In this document: positions 7,801-16,166 of the stretch, piece after piece
How the letters are laid out: the number at the start of each line of letters is the position of its first letter
Numbering within the stretch: the stretch's first letter is position 1
From: Cyanobacteria bacterium REEB446
GTDB taxonomy: Bacteria > Cyanobacteriota > Vampirovibrionia > LMEP-6097
Assembly (NCBI GenBank): GCA_018970325.1
Contig: JAGWWP010000016.1
Span: forward strand, 1-43,115
Length of the DNA stretch: 43,115 nt
Direction: 5' to 3'
Translations under genes and position numbers: made by a program
Notes under the pieces: model-generated
The model's input: the letters and a program-made list of their open reading frames with translations, nothing else
Told to the model about the DNA's origin: nothing
Database searches by the model: none

Positions 7801-10092
7801 TTATTCTTGATTCAGTAAATAACAGAAAACGATTATGGGGTCTATGCTTCTAGCTTCAAAGTACAGATCCCAATTTTTTGCGAAGCGGGTTTCAAAATGT
7901 AAATGTGGAGCTGTTGATATACCAGTATTTCCAGCTTTACAGAGAGGGGAATTTTTTAAAATGATCTGATCTTTTTTGTAATCAGGGATTTCATTTAGAT
8001 GAGCACAGAGAATATATAGGATTTCGTAGGTTTCTTGATTTGATTCAGGAAGTGGTAATTGGAGTTCGCGAGCAGTGCTAGTTTGTAAATTCAAGACTTC
8101 GGCGATTAGATAATTACCAAGTTCCTTATTGTAATTGCTTTGGCAGATCTTTAACTCTAATGGTGCGTATATGGTTTGCTCTCTGAGAGCGTTATAGTCA
8201 ATGCCATGGTGAAACTTAGTTTCACCAGTTATGGGATGCTTGCTTCGCAAGCCATAAGGAGAGGTTAATTTATGATTCGTATCAAATCCGAATAATAATT
8301 TAGCGAGTTGAAACTCTGTTTCTTTTCTGTGAAGCCCGTCAAGGGTTGATTGATAGAATGCTGCTGGGTAAATTATTTGATTATCAAATCTTAGGTGAGA
8401 ATTATTCTTTTCCTGTTTTTGCCCACTTCTTTCTTCTATATTGAGGATTGTGAGCTCGTCTTTAATCATTGAAGCTGCTTTGGATTCAGTGTTTAATATC
8501 TTAATGTTTTTTGTAGTTTTTAAATATAATCTTTTTTTATTCTGAGACTGCTTGTGAATTCCATCTTGATTAACTTCTGCTAGTATCCTTTCGTGATACT
8601 GCTCATCTAAAACGTAGGTAGAATAACCTTTATAGATTTCTTTTAAGTTAATTTTAAAATCTTTGATGTAGATTACAGTAGGTAAATTTGACACTGAGTT
8701 TAGCTGCGCAAACCCCTTTTCTGTAAAAGGTTCTGTGATCAAATTAATTAATGATTTATGCGGAAAATTTTCTAAGTTTTTTTTATTGAGAAGAAAGTCT
8801 CTAGCTTGGAGATTTTTAGATTGATTATTTGTACGAATATTTAGATTAAGATCGTCTAGCCTAAATTCAAATTCTCTTTTTCCAGAGTCGCCTTCACTAT
8901 TCAGGCTTAGAATTGAAATATTATTCTTAATTCGTGTGAAAAGCTCTTGGGAATTATTTTTATAACGCCAGAGCCCAGATAAAATAGAAGAGGGCTTTAA
9001 TAAAGCTAGTTTTTTCTGTAAATTTTTTACTAGCTTGCTTGATTTAAAGACTCCTTGGGGGTTTGTTTCAGTAATATTCTCGGTTTTTGCAACAGGAAGT
9101 GAAGTTCTGTGAGTAAAAGGTCTTAGAATAAAATGAAATCCATATGAATTTAATCTCTTGTCAGAGAAAGCTTCATCAGGGATATGGGTCTGAGCATTAT
9201 GATCACCATCAGCAAGAAGGATTTTTATATCAGAGAAATTTTCACCAATCCTTTCTAGGTGATCATTTAATCTAATTCTAATATAATCTGAAATATGTGA
9301 AGCTCCTATTTCAGTTGTTCTGTAATGCATGATGAGTTTATTTTTAGAATTGAATATAAAAACAGATCTGCGTGAGTATGAGCCATGAACAGATTCTACA
9401 TGCTGTAAGCCAAGAAAATAGAGTAGAGATTTCTCTTTTATTTCTTCTCGCCAAGCACTTAGCTGAAATTCATCTAACGCACCTTCTCGTTCTAAATACC
9501 TTATGGATAAATCATCTTGACTGATATAGAATCCATATTTTCTACCACTATGATTATAAATATTAGAATCGGTATTATTAGTAAAAAAATATTCTTGAGA
9601 ATGTAAATCATGCCAAAGCTCTCCAGAAGCCTCACCTTCAGGTGAATAATAGCTGAGTCCTAAGCAATAGTCATCATCATTAGGATCTGTATGACTTGGA
9701 ATTATCAGATTTTTACCTTGCTGAAATTCAAGTAAAATTTCATAGGCTTTTTTAGTTTTAGGTAGGGGAGATAGCTCTAGCCCTTTTTCTGCTTGTGAAT
9801 TTTTTTGATCATTTAACTCAGTGAAAAAAAATATCTGATAATTTTCTGAAATCATTAACTGAGAATTTGGCTTTAAATCCATTAGTTCTTCGGTGCAGGC
9901 ATAAAGAACTTGCCCGTTGAATTCTATCGAGCTTGAGTTTTTTTTAAGATAGCTGAGAAGAGAGTCATAGCCTAGATCTAAGGCTGCTTGATTTAAAGTC
10001 TGTATGTATTCTGGTTTATGATCGTAGATCTGATAAGTAAGATGTTCATTTTGCTTTTGGCTAATTAAAACAGTGCCTTTTCCTGAAAGCAT
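7801..10092 (-). CDS. Large M23-family metallopeptidase with unassigned N-terminal region
   Basis: The C-terminal 140 or so residues form an M23 (LytM/lysostaphin-type) domain. It contains SPYGLRSKHPITGE, the zinc motif HHGIDY (about residues 628-633) and APHLHFE (about 728-734), so the H-x3-D and HxH ligands are all present. Such domains cut peptide cross-links in peptidoglycan. The first 600 or so residues are not recognised. Residues 15-80 loosely resemble a LysM-type module, and LLADGDHNAQTH (about 292-303) stands out. There is no signal peptide, which is unusual for a cell-wall enzyme and suggests non-classical export, an inactive structural role, or action from inside an element. It lies between two DUF4143 ATPase genes. 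Its last 22 codons are duplicated at 6311-6383. Confidence 0.85.
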   Translation of the reverse strand: MLSGKGTVLISQKQNEHLTYQIYDHKPEYIQTLNQAALDLGYDSLLSYLKKNSSSIEFNGQVLYACTEELMDLKPNSQLMISENYQIFFFTELNDQKNSQAEKGLELSPLPKTKKAYEILLEFQQGKNLIIPSHTDPNDDDYCLGLSYYSPEGEASGELWHDLHSQEYFFTNNTDSNIYNHSGRKYGFYISQDDLSIRYLEREGALDEFQLSAWREEIKEKSLLYFLGLQHVESVHGSYSRRSVFIFNSKNKLIMHYRTTEIGASHISDYIRIRLNDHLERIGENFSDIKILLADGDHNAQTHIPDEAFSDKRLNSYGFHFILRPFTHRTSLPVAKTENITETNPQGVFKSSKLVKNLQKKLALLKPSSILSGLWRYKNNSQELFTRIKNNISILSLNSEGDSGKREFEFRLDDLNLNIRTNNQSKNLQARDFLLNKKNLENFPHKSLINLITEPFTEKGFAQLNSVSNLPTVIYIKDFKINLKEIYKGYSTYVLDEQYHERILAEVNQDGIHKQSQNKKRLYLKTTKNIKILNTESKAASMIKDELTILNIEERSGQKQEKNNSHLRFDNQIIYPAAFYQSTLDGLHRKETEFQLAKLLFGFDTNHKLTSPYGLRSKHPITGETKFHHGIDYNALREQTIYAPLELKICQSNYNKELGNYLIAEVLNLQTSTARELQLPLPESNQETYEILYILCAHLNEIPDYKKDQIILKNSPLCKAGNTGISTAPHLHFETRFAKNWDLYFEARSIDPIIVFCYLLNQE
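7807..7879. repeat. 73-bp direct repeat, copy B (native 3' end of the M23 gene)
   Basis: Partner of 6311-6383, same orientation, 72 of 73 bases identical. This copy is the last part of the intact peptidase gene. The 1423 bases between the two copies hold the first DUF4143 ATPase gene and a possible 29-residue peptide, but no recognisable integrase or transposase. Confidence 0.9.
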
Positions 10093-10131
10093 AGTTTAAG
10101 TTTATATCAGATCCTCTTTACCTGACAGCCC

Positions 10132-10156
10132 GTGATAAAAAAACTTTGTTTTTCAC
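10132..10156 (-). terminator. Hairpin between the second ATPase gene and the M23 gene
   Basis: On the minus strand GTGAAAAAC, loop AAA, then GTTTTT with a short bulge and TCAC form an imperfect stem with an internal T run, just after the ATPase stop codon. It may end ATPase transcription before the M23 gene. Stem quality is modest. Confidence 0.35.
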
Positions 10157-10159
10157 CAC

Positions 10160-11386
10160 TTAAATAAACCCTACTGGAACTTGGTAAATTTTCTCTGCGA
10201 TCTGCCTCACCTCTTCTCCATTATTAATTACTAAGCCATAAGGACATTTATATTCTTGAATGAAATCTTTTAAAGCTAGTAGCTGATTAGATTTAATGCC
10301 AGATGAAGCCTTGATTTCAATTGGGATTAAACTACGCCCGATATCAAGAACAATATCTATTTCAGCGGCGTTTTTTGTACGGTAATAATAAACGTCATAA
10401 TTTATAAATTCTGGTTTTAGATTCTTTAAAATCTGTTCTGTAACGAAAATCTCCCAAATCCTGCCAAAATGTGGGTGAGAGAGCAGCATATCAGTATCTA
10501 AAATTTTAAGAAAATAATTAACCAGCCCCGTATCTCTAAAATATCCTTTAGGGGCTTTTAATAATCTTTTTTTGCCATTCCCCTCAAAACTATTAATCCG
10601 TCTCCATAAAAAAGTTCCTTCTGCTATTTCAAAATACTTTTTAATAGTTGGCTGCGAAACGTCTAAAGCTGTGGCAAATTTAGAGATATTAATAATTTCA
10701 CCCGAGCTAAAAGCTAACATCGAAATGAATCTACGATAAGCATCTAAATTGATATTCGGAAAAAGCTGACGCACATCTCTTTCTATATAAGTTTTGATGT
10801 AAGATTCATACCAAGAGTTATAGAAGATTTTATTTTTTCGTTTCAGGAAAGCTTCTGGGTAAGAACCATGCATGCATAAATCTAGAATTTCTTTATCGGA
10901 GTATAAGCGTTTTAGTTTACTGAAATTCTTTGGCTCTAAGAGGTCTTTATAAAAATGAGAAGTCTCTTTTTTTAAAGCTTCATCGAAACTTAAACCTGAT
11001 ATTTCAACTATTGCGACCCTGCCAGCCAAGCTTTCACTAATACTCTTAACTAATGCTGGAGAGCTAGAGCCACTAATTAAATAAAGACCATTTTGGCTAC
11101 GATTATTATCAATAGCCACTCTTAAGCCATTAAATAATTTTGGTAAACTTTGAGCTTCATCTATTACTAAAGGAGTCTGAGATTGTCTGAAAAAAAAATC
11201 AACATCCGCTGAAATGAGATCATAGTCAGCAGTCTTTTCTAGATCATAGTAAGCTGCTTTTGGTAGCAAGTCTTTTAAAAGAGTACTTTTACCAACTTGC
11301 CTTGCTCCTAATAGAGCTACACAAGGAAAGCCCTTTAAAAGATTTTTAATATGTGAACTAATCGATCTTTTTAAATGATCAGGCAT
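10160..11386 (-). CDS. AAA ATPase with DUF4143 C-terminal domain (second copy)
   Basis: A 408-residue member of the same AAA plus DUF4143 family as the gene at 6576, but clearly diverged. Walker A GARQVGKST is near residues 27-35, Walker B LVIDEAQSLP near 73-82, and SGSSSPALVKS and ESLAGR follow. A winged-helix-like stretch (ISKFATALDVSQPTIKKY) precedes the C-terminal nuclease-like pattern AAEIDIVLDIG then IPIEIKAS (about 344-366). The ATG has no strong Shine-Dalgarno. The gene lies directly upstream of the M23 peptidase on the same strand, 67 bases apart with a weak hairpin between, and is divergent from the 762-residue unknown. In the family these proteins are often patchily distributed; function is not established. 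Confidence 0.88.
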   Translation of the reverse strand: MPDHLKRSISSHIKNLLKGFPCVALLGARQVGKSTLLKDLLPKAAYYDLEKTADYDLISADVDFFFRQSQTPLVIDEAQSLPKLFNGLRVAIDNNRSQNGLYLISGSSSPALVKSISESLAGRVAIVEISGLSFDEALKKETSHFYKDLLEPKNFSKLKRLYSDKEILDLCMHGSYPEAFLKRKNKIFYNSWYESYIKTYIERDVRQLFPNINLDAYRRFISMLAFSSGEIINISKFATALDVSQPTIKKYFEIAEGTFLWRRINSFEGNGKKRLLKAPKGYFRDTGLVNYFLKILDTDMLLSHPHFGRIWEIFVTEQILKNLKPEFINYDVYYYRTKNAAEIDIVLDIGRSLIPIEIKASSGIKSNQLLALKDFIQEYKCPYGLVINNGEEVRQIAEKIYQVPVGFI

Positions 11387-11472
11387 ATATAAAGTTTAAC
11401 TTTGAAAATGTCTGATGTAAACCCTTGTCAAAATTTATGATTATTATGCTTTAAATTAATAGGGAGTTGCTT

Positions 11473-13761
11473 ATGCCTGACTATATTACGATTGAACATG
11501 CACGAGCAGTGGTGTCTCATACATCTAAGCTCACTGAAAATAAATATTCTGAGATAGTTGCGGCAGCGAATAATACAGAAAAAGAAAATTTAAAAAAGAC
11601 TGCTATTGGTCCTAGAATGGCTGATTTAAAGCCAGATCAGGTTATTTTAGTCGGTGCTGATGATAATCAGATTACGAAGCAGGAGTTAATCGATACTTTT
11701 AATAGTTATCTTACTGGAAATGGTGGGGCTAAGCTTACTAAAGACCAGGAGAATTATTTATGGAATACGAGCAGAGGCGTTATTAAAGATCCAGGAGGAA
11801 GTGCTACTCCTACTAATTCTCCTGCTACTGTTCCTTCTTCTCCGACTGTTACCAATCCTTCAGGTACTAATAAAACATCTAAACCTGCTGAAGACACAGA
11901 AGCACCTACACTAAGCTCTAATAGTTTTAATACAGAAGTCACCAAGCTGAATTTAGATGCTGATCCCGCACCGTCAGATGGTGAGAAGAATTTAGAGAAA
12001 TATATTAACTTAAGGTATGGCTTAGATTTGCTAGAGAGTAAAGGAGATGTGCATGGAGTGTTAGGTGGTAGCGAGCAAAGTCTTGTTGATGACACCATTC
12101 AAAACTTGAAAAATAATGAAGACACAAGTTTTATATCTGGGTATCAAGAAGATCCAAGTCTATACGACAACTTTATTTTGAAACAAGCTATAGATGACTA
12201 TCAGAAGATTAAGCCTACAGTTGCTGCAACAGCTAAAGAGGCAGCAAGCAACCTGGGTAATGTAGCAACTATGAATGCAAGTGCAAAACAAGCTCTGATT
12301 GAAGTCTTTGAAAATTATCAGAAGAAGTTTACTAAACTAAAAGAGGGCATTACTGAAGATAAGCTGAAAAAATATTTAACTGATAATTATGATACTTTGA
12401 AGGAATTAATAGATGGTTTTCCTGCTGATACAGCAGCCATTAATGGAAAAAATAAGGAGGAGTTAATTACTCTAGCTGTCGCTGCTAGAAACAAGCTCAA
12501 TGAAAAGATTTCGGAGGAATTTGAAGCTATCACTATTAGCCCAAAGGATAAAAAAGCTTTTCTTAAAAAGTATACTGAGATAGATTTTAGTGATTCAGGA
12601 AAGAGTATAGAGTTGATAAAAAGCCTTAGTGATGAAGAATTGCTGATTTTAAATCGATACAGTACTGCTTATAGTGATTTCATATCCAGAGATTTTATTA
12701 TCCGAGAACTTAGCCAGCATAAATTAAGTTTGAAGGATACGCTCGGATTGGATCCTTACAGGTTGTCTAAGGATTCTGATTTAGTGTCTTTTACGGATAG
12801 AGAGAATCTTCTGAAAAAATATGATCCAAAAAATACAGACCTCCGTAAGAATAAAGAATTTATTCAGGGGTTAACGCCAGCAGAGCTTGTTTTATTAGGA
12901 TCTTCTTTAGGTTTTGTTTCTAAGCAATCTCTACTGCGTGAATTAGATAAGCTAGGGAATGAAGGAAAGTCTCTTGGTGATATTTTAAATGCTGAGGTTG
13001 TGTCTAGTTATTTAGATTCAGAGCAAGGACTGAACTCAAAGTCCCTTAAGGAAATTAATAAAATCGTAAATAATCCTCAAATAAAAGCAGCCTTGATAAA
13101 AAGTGCAACTAAGATTGAAACTCCGGCAAATAAAGAATATACAGAAGGTAATGCTCTAGGGCAACTCTATAGATTAGATGGTAGTTATTTAGTAGATTTC
13201 GGTGAGGGAAATGCTAAATTTTATAAATCTCAAACAGAGCTTTTGGGTTTACCAGCATCAATTAGTGATGATGATAATAAGTTTAATTTGCTAGCAAACG
13301 AGCGTAGGAATATTATTGGCTATGATCTTGCATCTCAAAGCATTTATCCAACTAGTCTACTAAGGCTATCTCAGAATGCAGGAAGATTAAAAACCCCTGG
13401 AGTTACAGACGGTAGCAATCAAATTAATACACTACATACGATCTTAGAAAAAATTTATGCATCTGAAGAAAAATCGCTAGGCACACAAGAAGAAACTACT
13501 AAGTGGCATCAAGAAATGAAACGTAGAGTGGCTAAACTTCTAATGTCCTCTTCTGATGATGAGTTCGTAAAAAATCGTCAAGAATTTCAAAAATATCTAA
13601 ACGATACATACTCTGGAATTGATGGCTGGAATATTTTTCATATTGATGGCTGGAGAAAAGAATTTAATTCTGCTGATGCCCAGACAGAGACTATGCTTAG
13701 AGAAGTTCAGAAGTTGCTCGCCAAAAGCGACGATAGTAAAATTAAACCTACTACCCCTTAA
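11473..13761 (+). CDS. Hypothetical 762-residue helical protein with a Pro/Thr/Ser linker
   Basis: I do not recognise the family. The ATG at 11473 is six bases after AGGGAG and is preferred over the TTG at 11467. Residues 1-105 are a small N-terminal region with VILVGADDNQITKQEL, which looks EF-hand-like (D-D-N-Q spacing). Residues 110-165 are a low-complexity Pro/Thr/Ser linker (PTNSPATVPSSPTV), and the remaining 600 residues are charged and mostly helical. There is no signal peptide, membrane segment or Cys-rich motif. It is divergent from the second ATPase and convergent with uvrC, 14 bases apart. It could be a structural, secreted or surface protein exported without a classical signal; that is speculation. 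Confidence 0.8.
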   Translation: MPDYITIEHARAVVSHTSKLTENKYSEIVAAANNTEKENLKKTAIGPRMADLKPDQVILVGADDNQITKQELIDTFNSYLTGNGGAKLTKDQENYLWNTSRGVIKDPGGSATPTNSPATVPSSPTVTNPSGTNKTSKPAEDTEAPTLSSNSFNTEVTKLNLDADPAPSDGEKNLEKYINLRYGLDLLESKGDVHGVLGGSEQSLVDDTIQNLKNNEDTSFISGYQEDPSLYDNFILKQAIDDYQKIKPTVAATAKEAASNLGNVATMNASAKQALIEVFENYQKKFTKLKEGITEDKLKKYLTDNYDTLKELIDGFPADTAAINGKNKEELITLAVAARNKLNEKISEEFEAITISPKDKKAFLKKYTEIDFSDSGKSIELIKSLSDEELLILNRYSTAYSDFISRDFIIRELSQHKLSLKDTLGLDPYRLSKDSDLVSFTDRENLLKKYDPKNTDLRKNKEFIQGLTPAELVLLGSSLGFVSKQSLLRELDKLGNEGKSLGDILNAEVVSSYLDSEQGLNSKSLKEINKIVNNPQIKAALIKSATKIETPANKEYTEGNALGQLYRLDGSYLVDFGEGNAKFYKSQTELLGLPASISDDDNKFNLLANERRNIIGYDLASQSIYPTSLLRLSQNAGRLKTPGVTDGSNQINTLHTILEKIYASEEKSLGTQEETTKWHQEMKRRVAKLLMSSSDDEFVKNRQEFQKYLNDTYSGIDGWNIFHIDGWRKEFNSADAQTETMLREVQKLLAKSDDSKIKPTTP

Positions 13762-13775
13762 GCACTCATAGGCTC

Positions 13776-15776
13776 TTAACCCCCCAGCCTCTCCCTAATC
13801 CTTTCAGCCAGAAGCTTATTAAACCCAGGCAGAGCCTCTATCTCATTTAATGGTGCTGAAATTATTCTATTTACTGTCCCGAACTTCTCCAGTAAAATCT
13901 TTTTCTTTTTAGGACCTAATCCAGGAACTGAATCTAAAAGACTCTCCTTCGCCTTTCTAGCACGCAGTTTACGATGATATTCTATAGCGAAGCGATGTGC
14001 TTCATTCCTGATTTTCTGTATTAAAAAGAGTTCTGGCGATTTTCTATCAAGCACCATGGGTGTTTTATTTTCTGGAAAAAAAATTTCTTCTTCTCTTTTG
14101 GCAAGACCGATTATTTGTATATGTGAAAGATTCAGCTCCTTCATAATTTCGCAAGCTGCGCTTAACTGCCCCTTGCCGCCGTCTATGATGATTAAATTAG
14201 GGCTTGAATCTAATCCAGCATTGGCTTCTGCTTCACTTTCATGAACATTGCCCTCTTCTTGATTTTCATTATTTACTGTAAGACTTTTAGATAAAGGCTT
14301 ATAGCGTCTTTTTACGACTTCTTGCATGGAGGCGAAATCATTGTTTTGATCTATGCTAATTTTAAATCTACGATACTGATCCTTAGCGGGAAGCCCATCA
14401 ATAAAGCAGACCATACTAGCTACGACATTAGTTCCCTGTATGTGAGATATGTCGAAACACTCTATGCGACTTGGAGTAGATTTTAGGTCTAAAGCTTTTT
14501 GGAGATTATCTAAAGCTACGTTAATATCTTTAGAACTGTCTTCAAGCATATCTATTTTCATTTTCCTGAGCGTCAGCCTAGCATTACGCTTAGCGAGCTC
14601 GACTTGGGCATATTTATCACCACGCTTAGGAGTATTTATGGTTACCTTAGAACCTTTTCTCTCACTAAGCCACTCTTCTAAAGTATTTGGAGGTGAAATT
14701 TCATTTTGGGATTCTTTTGAGACCCCATCTTCTGCTTCTTCTTTTTCGGGGCTAGCTAATTCCTCGCTTAAAAGTATTTCTTTAGGTAAATCACTGTCAG
14801 CGACTTGAGTGTAATACTGCATAAAAGCAGATTCGAAAATCTCTTTAGTATCATTCTCGTCACCGAAATCGATTTCATGATTTTCACGGTTAATTAATTT
14901 CCCTTCTCTGATTTTAAATATCTGCAAGCAGGCGAAATCGCACTGCTCATCAGGGTCATAGGCGATAGCAAATATATCTTGGCTTAAATCATAATTTACA
15001 GAGATGACATTTTGTACTTCATTAAAGGTTTTTAGAGATTTGATTTGGTCTCTTAATTTAGCGGCTTTCTCGAAATTTAGATCATCACTAGCTTTTAGCA
15101 TTTCAGCTGTAAGTAAAGATTTTAAATCATCGTAATTACCCTTAAGTAGCATTTCTACTTGCTCTAACATGTTTCCATAGTCTTCTTCCGAGATTAGTTT
15201 CTGACAGGGACCTAGGCATTTGCCCAAGTCGTAATTCAGGCAGGGACGATTTTTAAAAGGAGGAGTGCGTTTTTTTCTTAGAGGAAATAATTCATTTACT
15301 AATTCTAAATTTTCGTACATGGCTCCAGAATTAGTATAGGGACCAAAAAATTTATTTTTAGAATCACGCCTCTTCTTGAATTTTTTTATATCCCTCACTG
15401 GAATTAGCCTTGGATAGGCTTCATCATAGGTAATGACTAACCAAGGAAAAGTTTTATTGTCTTTCAGTAAGACGTTATACTGTGGCTGATGTTTAAAGAC
15501 TAAATTAGATTCTAGTATCAGAGCTTCTTTCTCTGATTTAGTAACTATCGTTTCTATTTTCGTAATTTTAGGAACGAGGAATTTTAATTTATATCTATTT
15601 GACCAGTTCGATTCATTCCAGTAAGATTGAACTCTGCTTTTAAGTTTAATTGCTTTACCGATATAGATTATTCGATTAAATCTATCAAAGAACAGATACA
15701 CGCCAGGGTCTTGGCTAATGTGCTTTATCTGCTGTTCTAATTCTCCTGCTGTGAGCATTTTTTTCAATACTACCAT
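13776..15776 (-). CDS. uvrC: Excinuclease ABC subunit C
   Basis: UvrC makes the two incisions around DNA lesions in nucleotide excision repair, with UvrA and UvrB. Domains in order are an N-terminal GIY-YIG nuclease (GVYLFFDRFNRIIYIGKA, about residues 24-41), a Cys cluster (CLNYDLGKCLGPC), a UVR/UvrB-binding helix pair (NFEKAAKLRDQIKSL), the RNase H-like C-terminal nuclease (IECFDISHIQGTN near 435, LIIIDGGKGQL), and a tandem helix-hairpin-helix (VPGLGPKKKKILL; LPGFNKLLAERI). Two acidic inserts are lineage-specific: one before LEEWLSERKG and one before SSPNLIIIDGG. Starts at 15776 (MVVLKKM) or 15758 (MLTAGEL) both fit. A further upstream TTG would fall in a terminator loop and is rejected. It is convergent with the 762-residue unknown. 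Confidence 0.97.
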   Translation of the reverse strand: MVVLKKMLTAGELEQQIKHISQDPGVYLFFDRFNRIIYIGKAIKLKSRVQSYWNESNWSNRYKLKFLVPKITKIETIVTKSEKEALILESNLVFKHQPQYNVLLKDNKTFPWLVITYDEAYPRLIPVRDIKKFKKRRDSKNKFFGPYTNSGAMYENLELVNELFPLRKKRTPPFKNRPCLNYDLGKCLGPCQKLISEEDYGNMLEQVEMLLKGNYDDLKSLLTAEMLKASDDLNFEKAAKLRDQIKSLKTFNEVQNVISVNYDLSQDIFAIAYDPDEQCDFACLQIFKIREGKLINRENHEIDFGDENDTKEIFESAFMQYYTQVADSDLPKEILLSEELASPEKEEAEDGVSKESQNEISPPNTLEEWLSERKGSKVTINTPKRGDKYAQVELAKRNARLTLRKMKIDMLEDSSKDINVALDNLQKALDLKSTPSRIECFDISHIQGTNVVASMVCFIDGLPAKDQYRRFKISIDQNNDFASMQEVVKRRYKPLSKSLTVNNENQEEGNVHESEAEANAGLDSSPNLIIIDGGKGQLSAACEIMKELNLSHIQIIGLAKREEEIFFPENKTPMVLDRKSPELFLIQKIRNEAHRFAIEYHRKLRARKAKESLLDSVPGLGPKKKKILLEKFGTVNRIISAPLNEIEALPGFNKLLAERIRERLGG

Positions 15777-15780
15777 TAAT

Positions 15781-15813
15781 AAACAAAACCCTCGCAAAGC
15801 GAGGGTTTTGTTT
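15781..15813 (-). terminator. Strong rho-independent terminator directly upstream of uvrC
   Basis: A perfect 15-bp stem (AAACAAAACCCTCGC at 15781-15795 against its complement at 15799-15813) encloses a three-base loop, with GC pairs at the top and a TTTTGTTT run on the minus strand. It follows the small gene at 15858 and ends five bases before the uvrC ATG at 15776. It is symmetric enough to work in both directions. The only GC-rich arm sits close to the uvrC ribosome-binding region, so an attenuator role is possible. Confidence 0.85.
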
Positions 15814-15857
15814 AGTTAGTTCACTGAAAGTTAAGATTTAAAATTTCGGCTTTTAGG

Positions 15858-16031
15858 CTAGGCTGCATTGAGCTCAATTTTAATTTTTCTAAAAAGCTTT
15901 ATTTTTAATTCACTAGCATCTGTCTCAGCATTAGCTCTAGAGGCTAGGATATCTTGCTCTGGTTTATTATCTTCGTCATCTGTGTCGTTTACGAAAAGTT
16001 TTGACCGATTGTTTGTTGAATTTGCCATCAT
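15858..16031 (-). CDS. Small hypothetical acidic/basic protein, 57 residues
   Basis: No family recognised. The product is hydrophilic, with an acidic middle (NDTDDEDNKPEQD) and a basic C-terminus (KIKLFRKIKIEL). The ATG at 16031 has GGGAG seven bases upstream, better than the GTG at 16046. It is followed by a strong terminator, which supports a real transcription unit. It lies between uvrC and htpG on the same strand. Confidence 0.6.
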   Translation of the reverse strand: MMANSTNNRSKLFVNDTDDEDNKPEQDILASRANAETDASELKIKLFRKIKIELNAA

Positions 16032-16166
16032 GTTGTTTACTCCCACTTTTTACTTACCCCTGAGTTTTCCCACTCACAATGTTTATATTGGTAAGCTATG
16101 TTATGGATTGGTTAAAAACATCAAAATAATTGAAAAATTATTAAACTCTGAATGTCTTATATAGCT

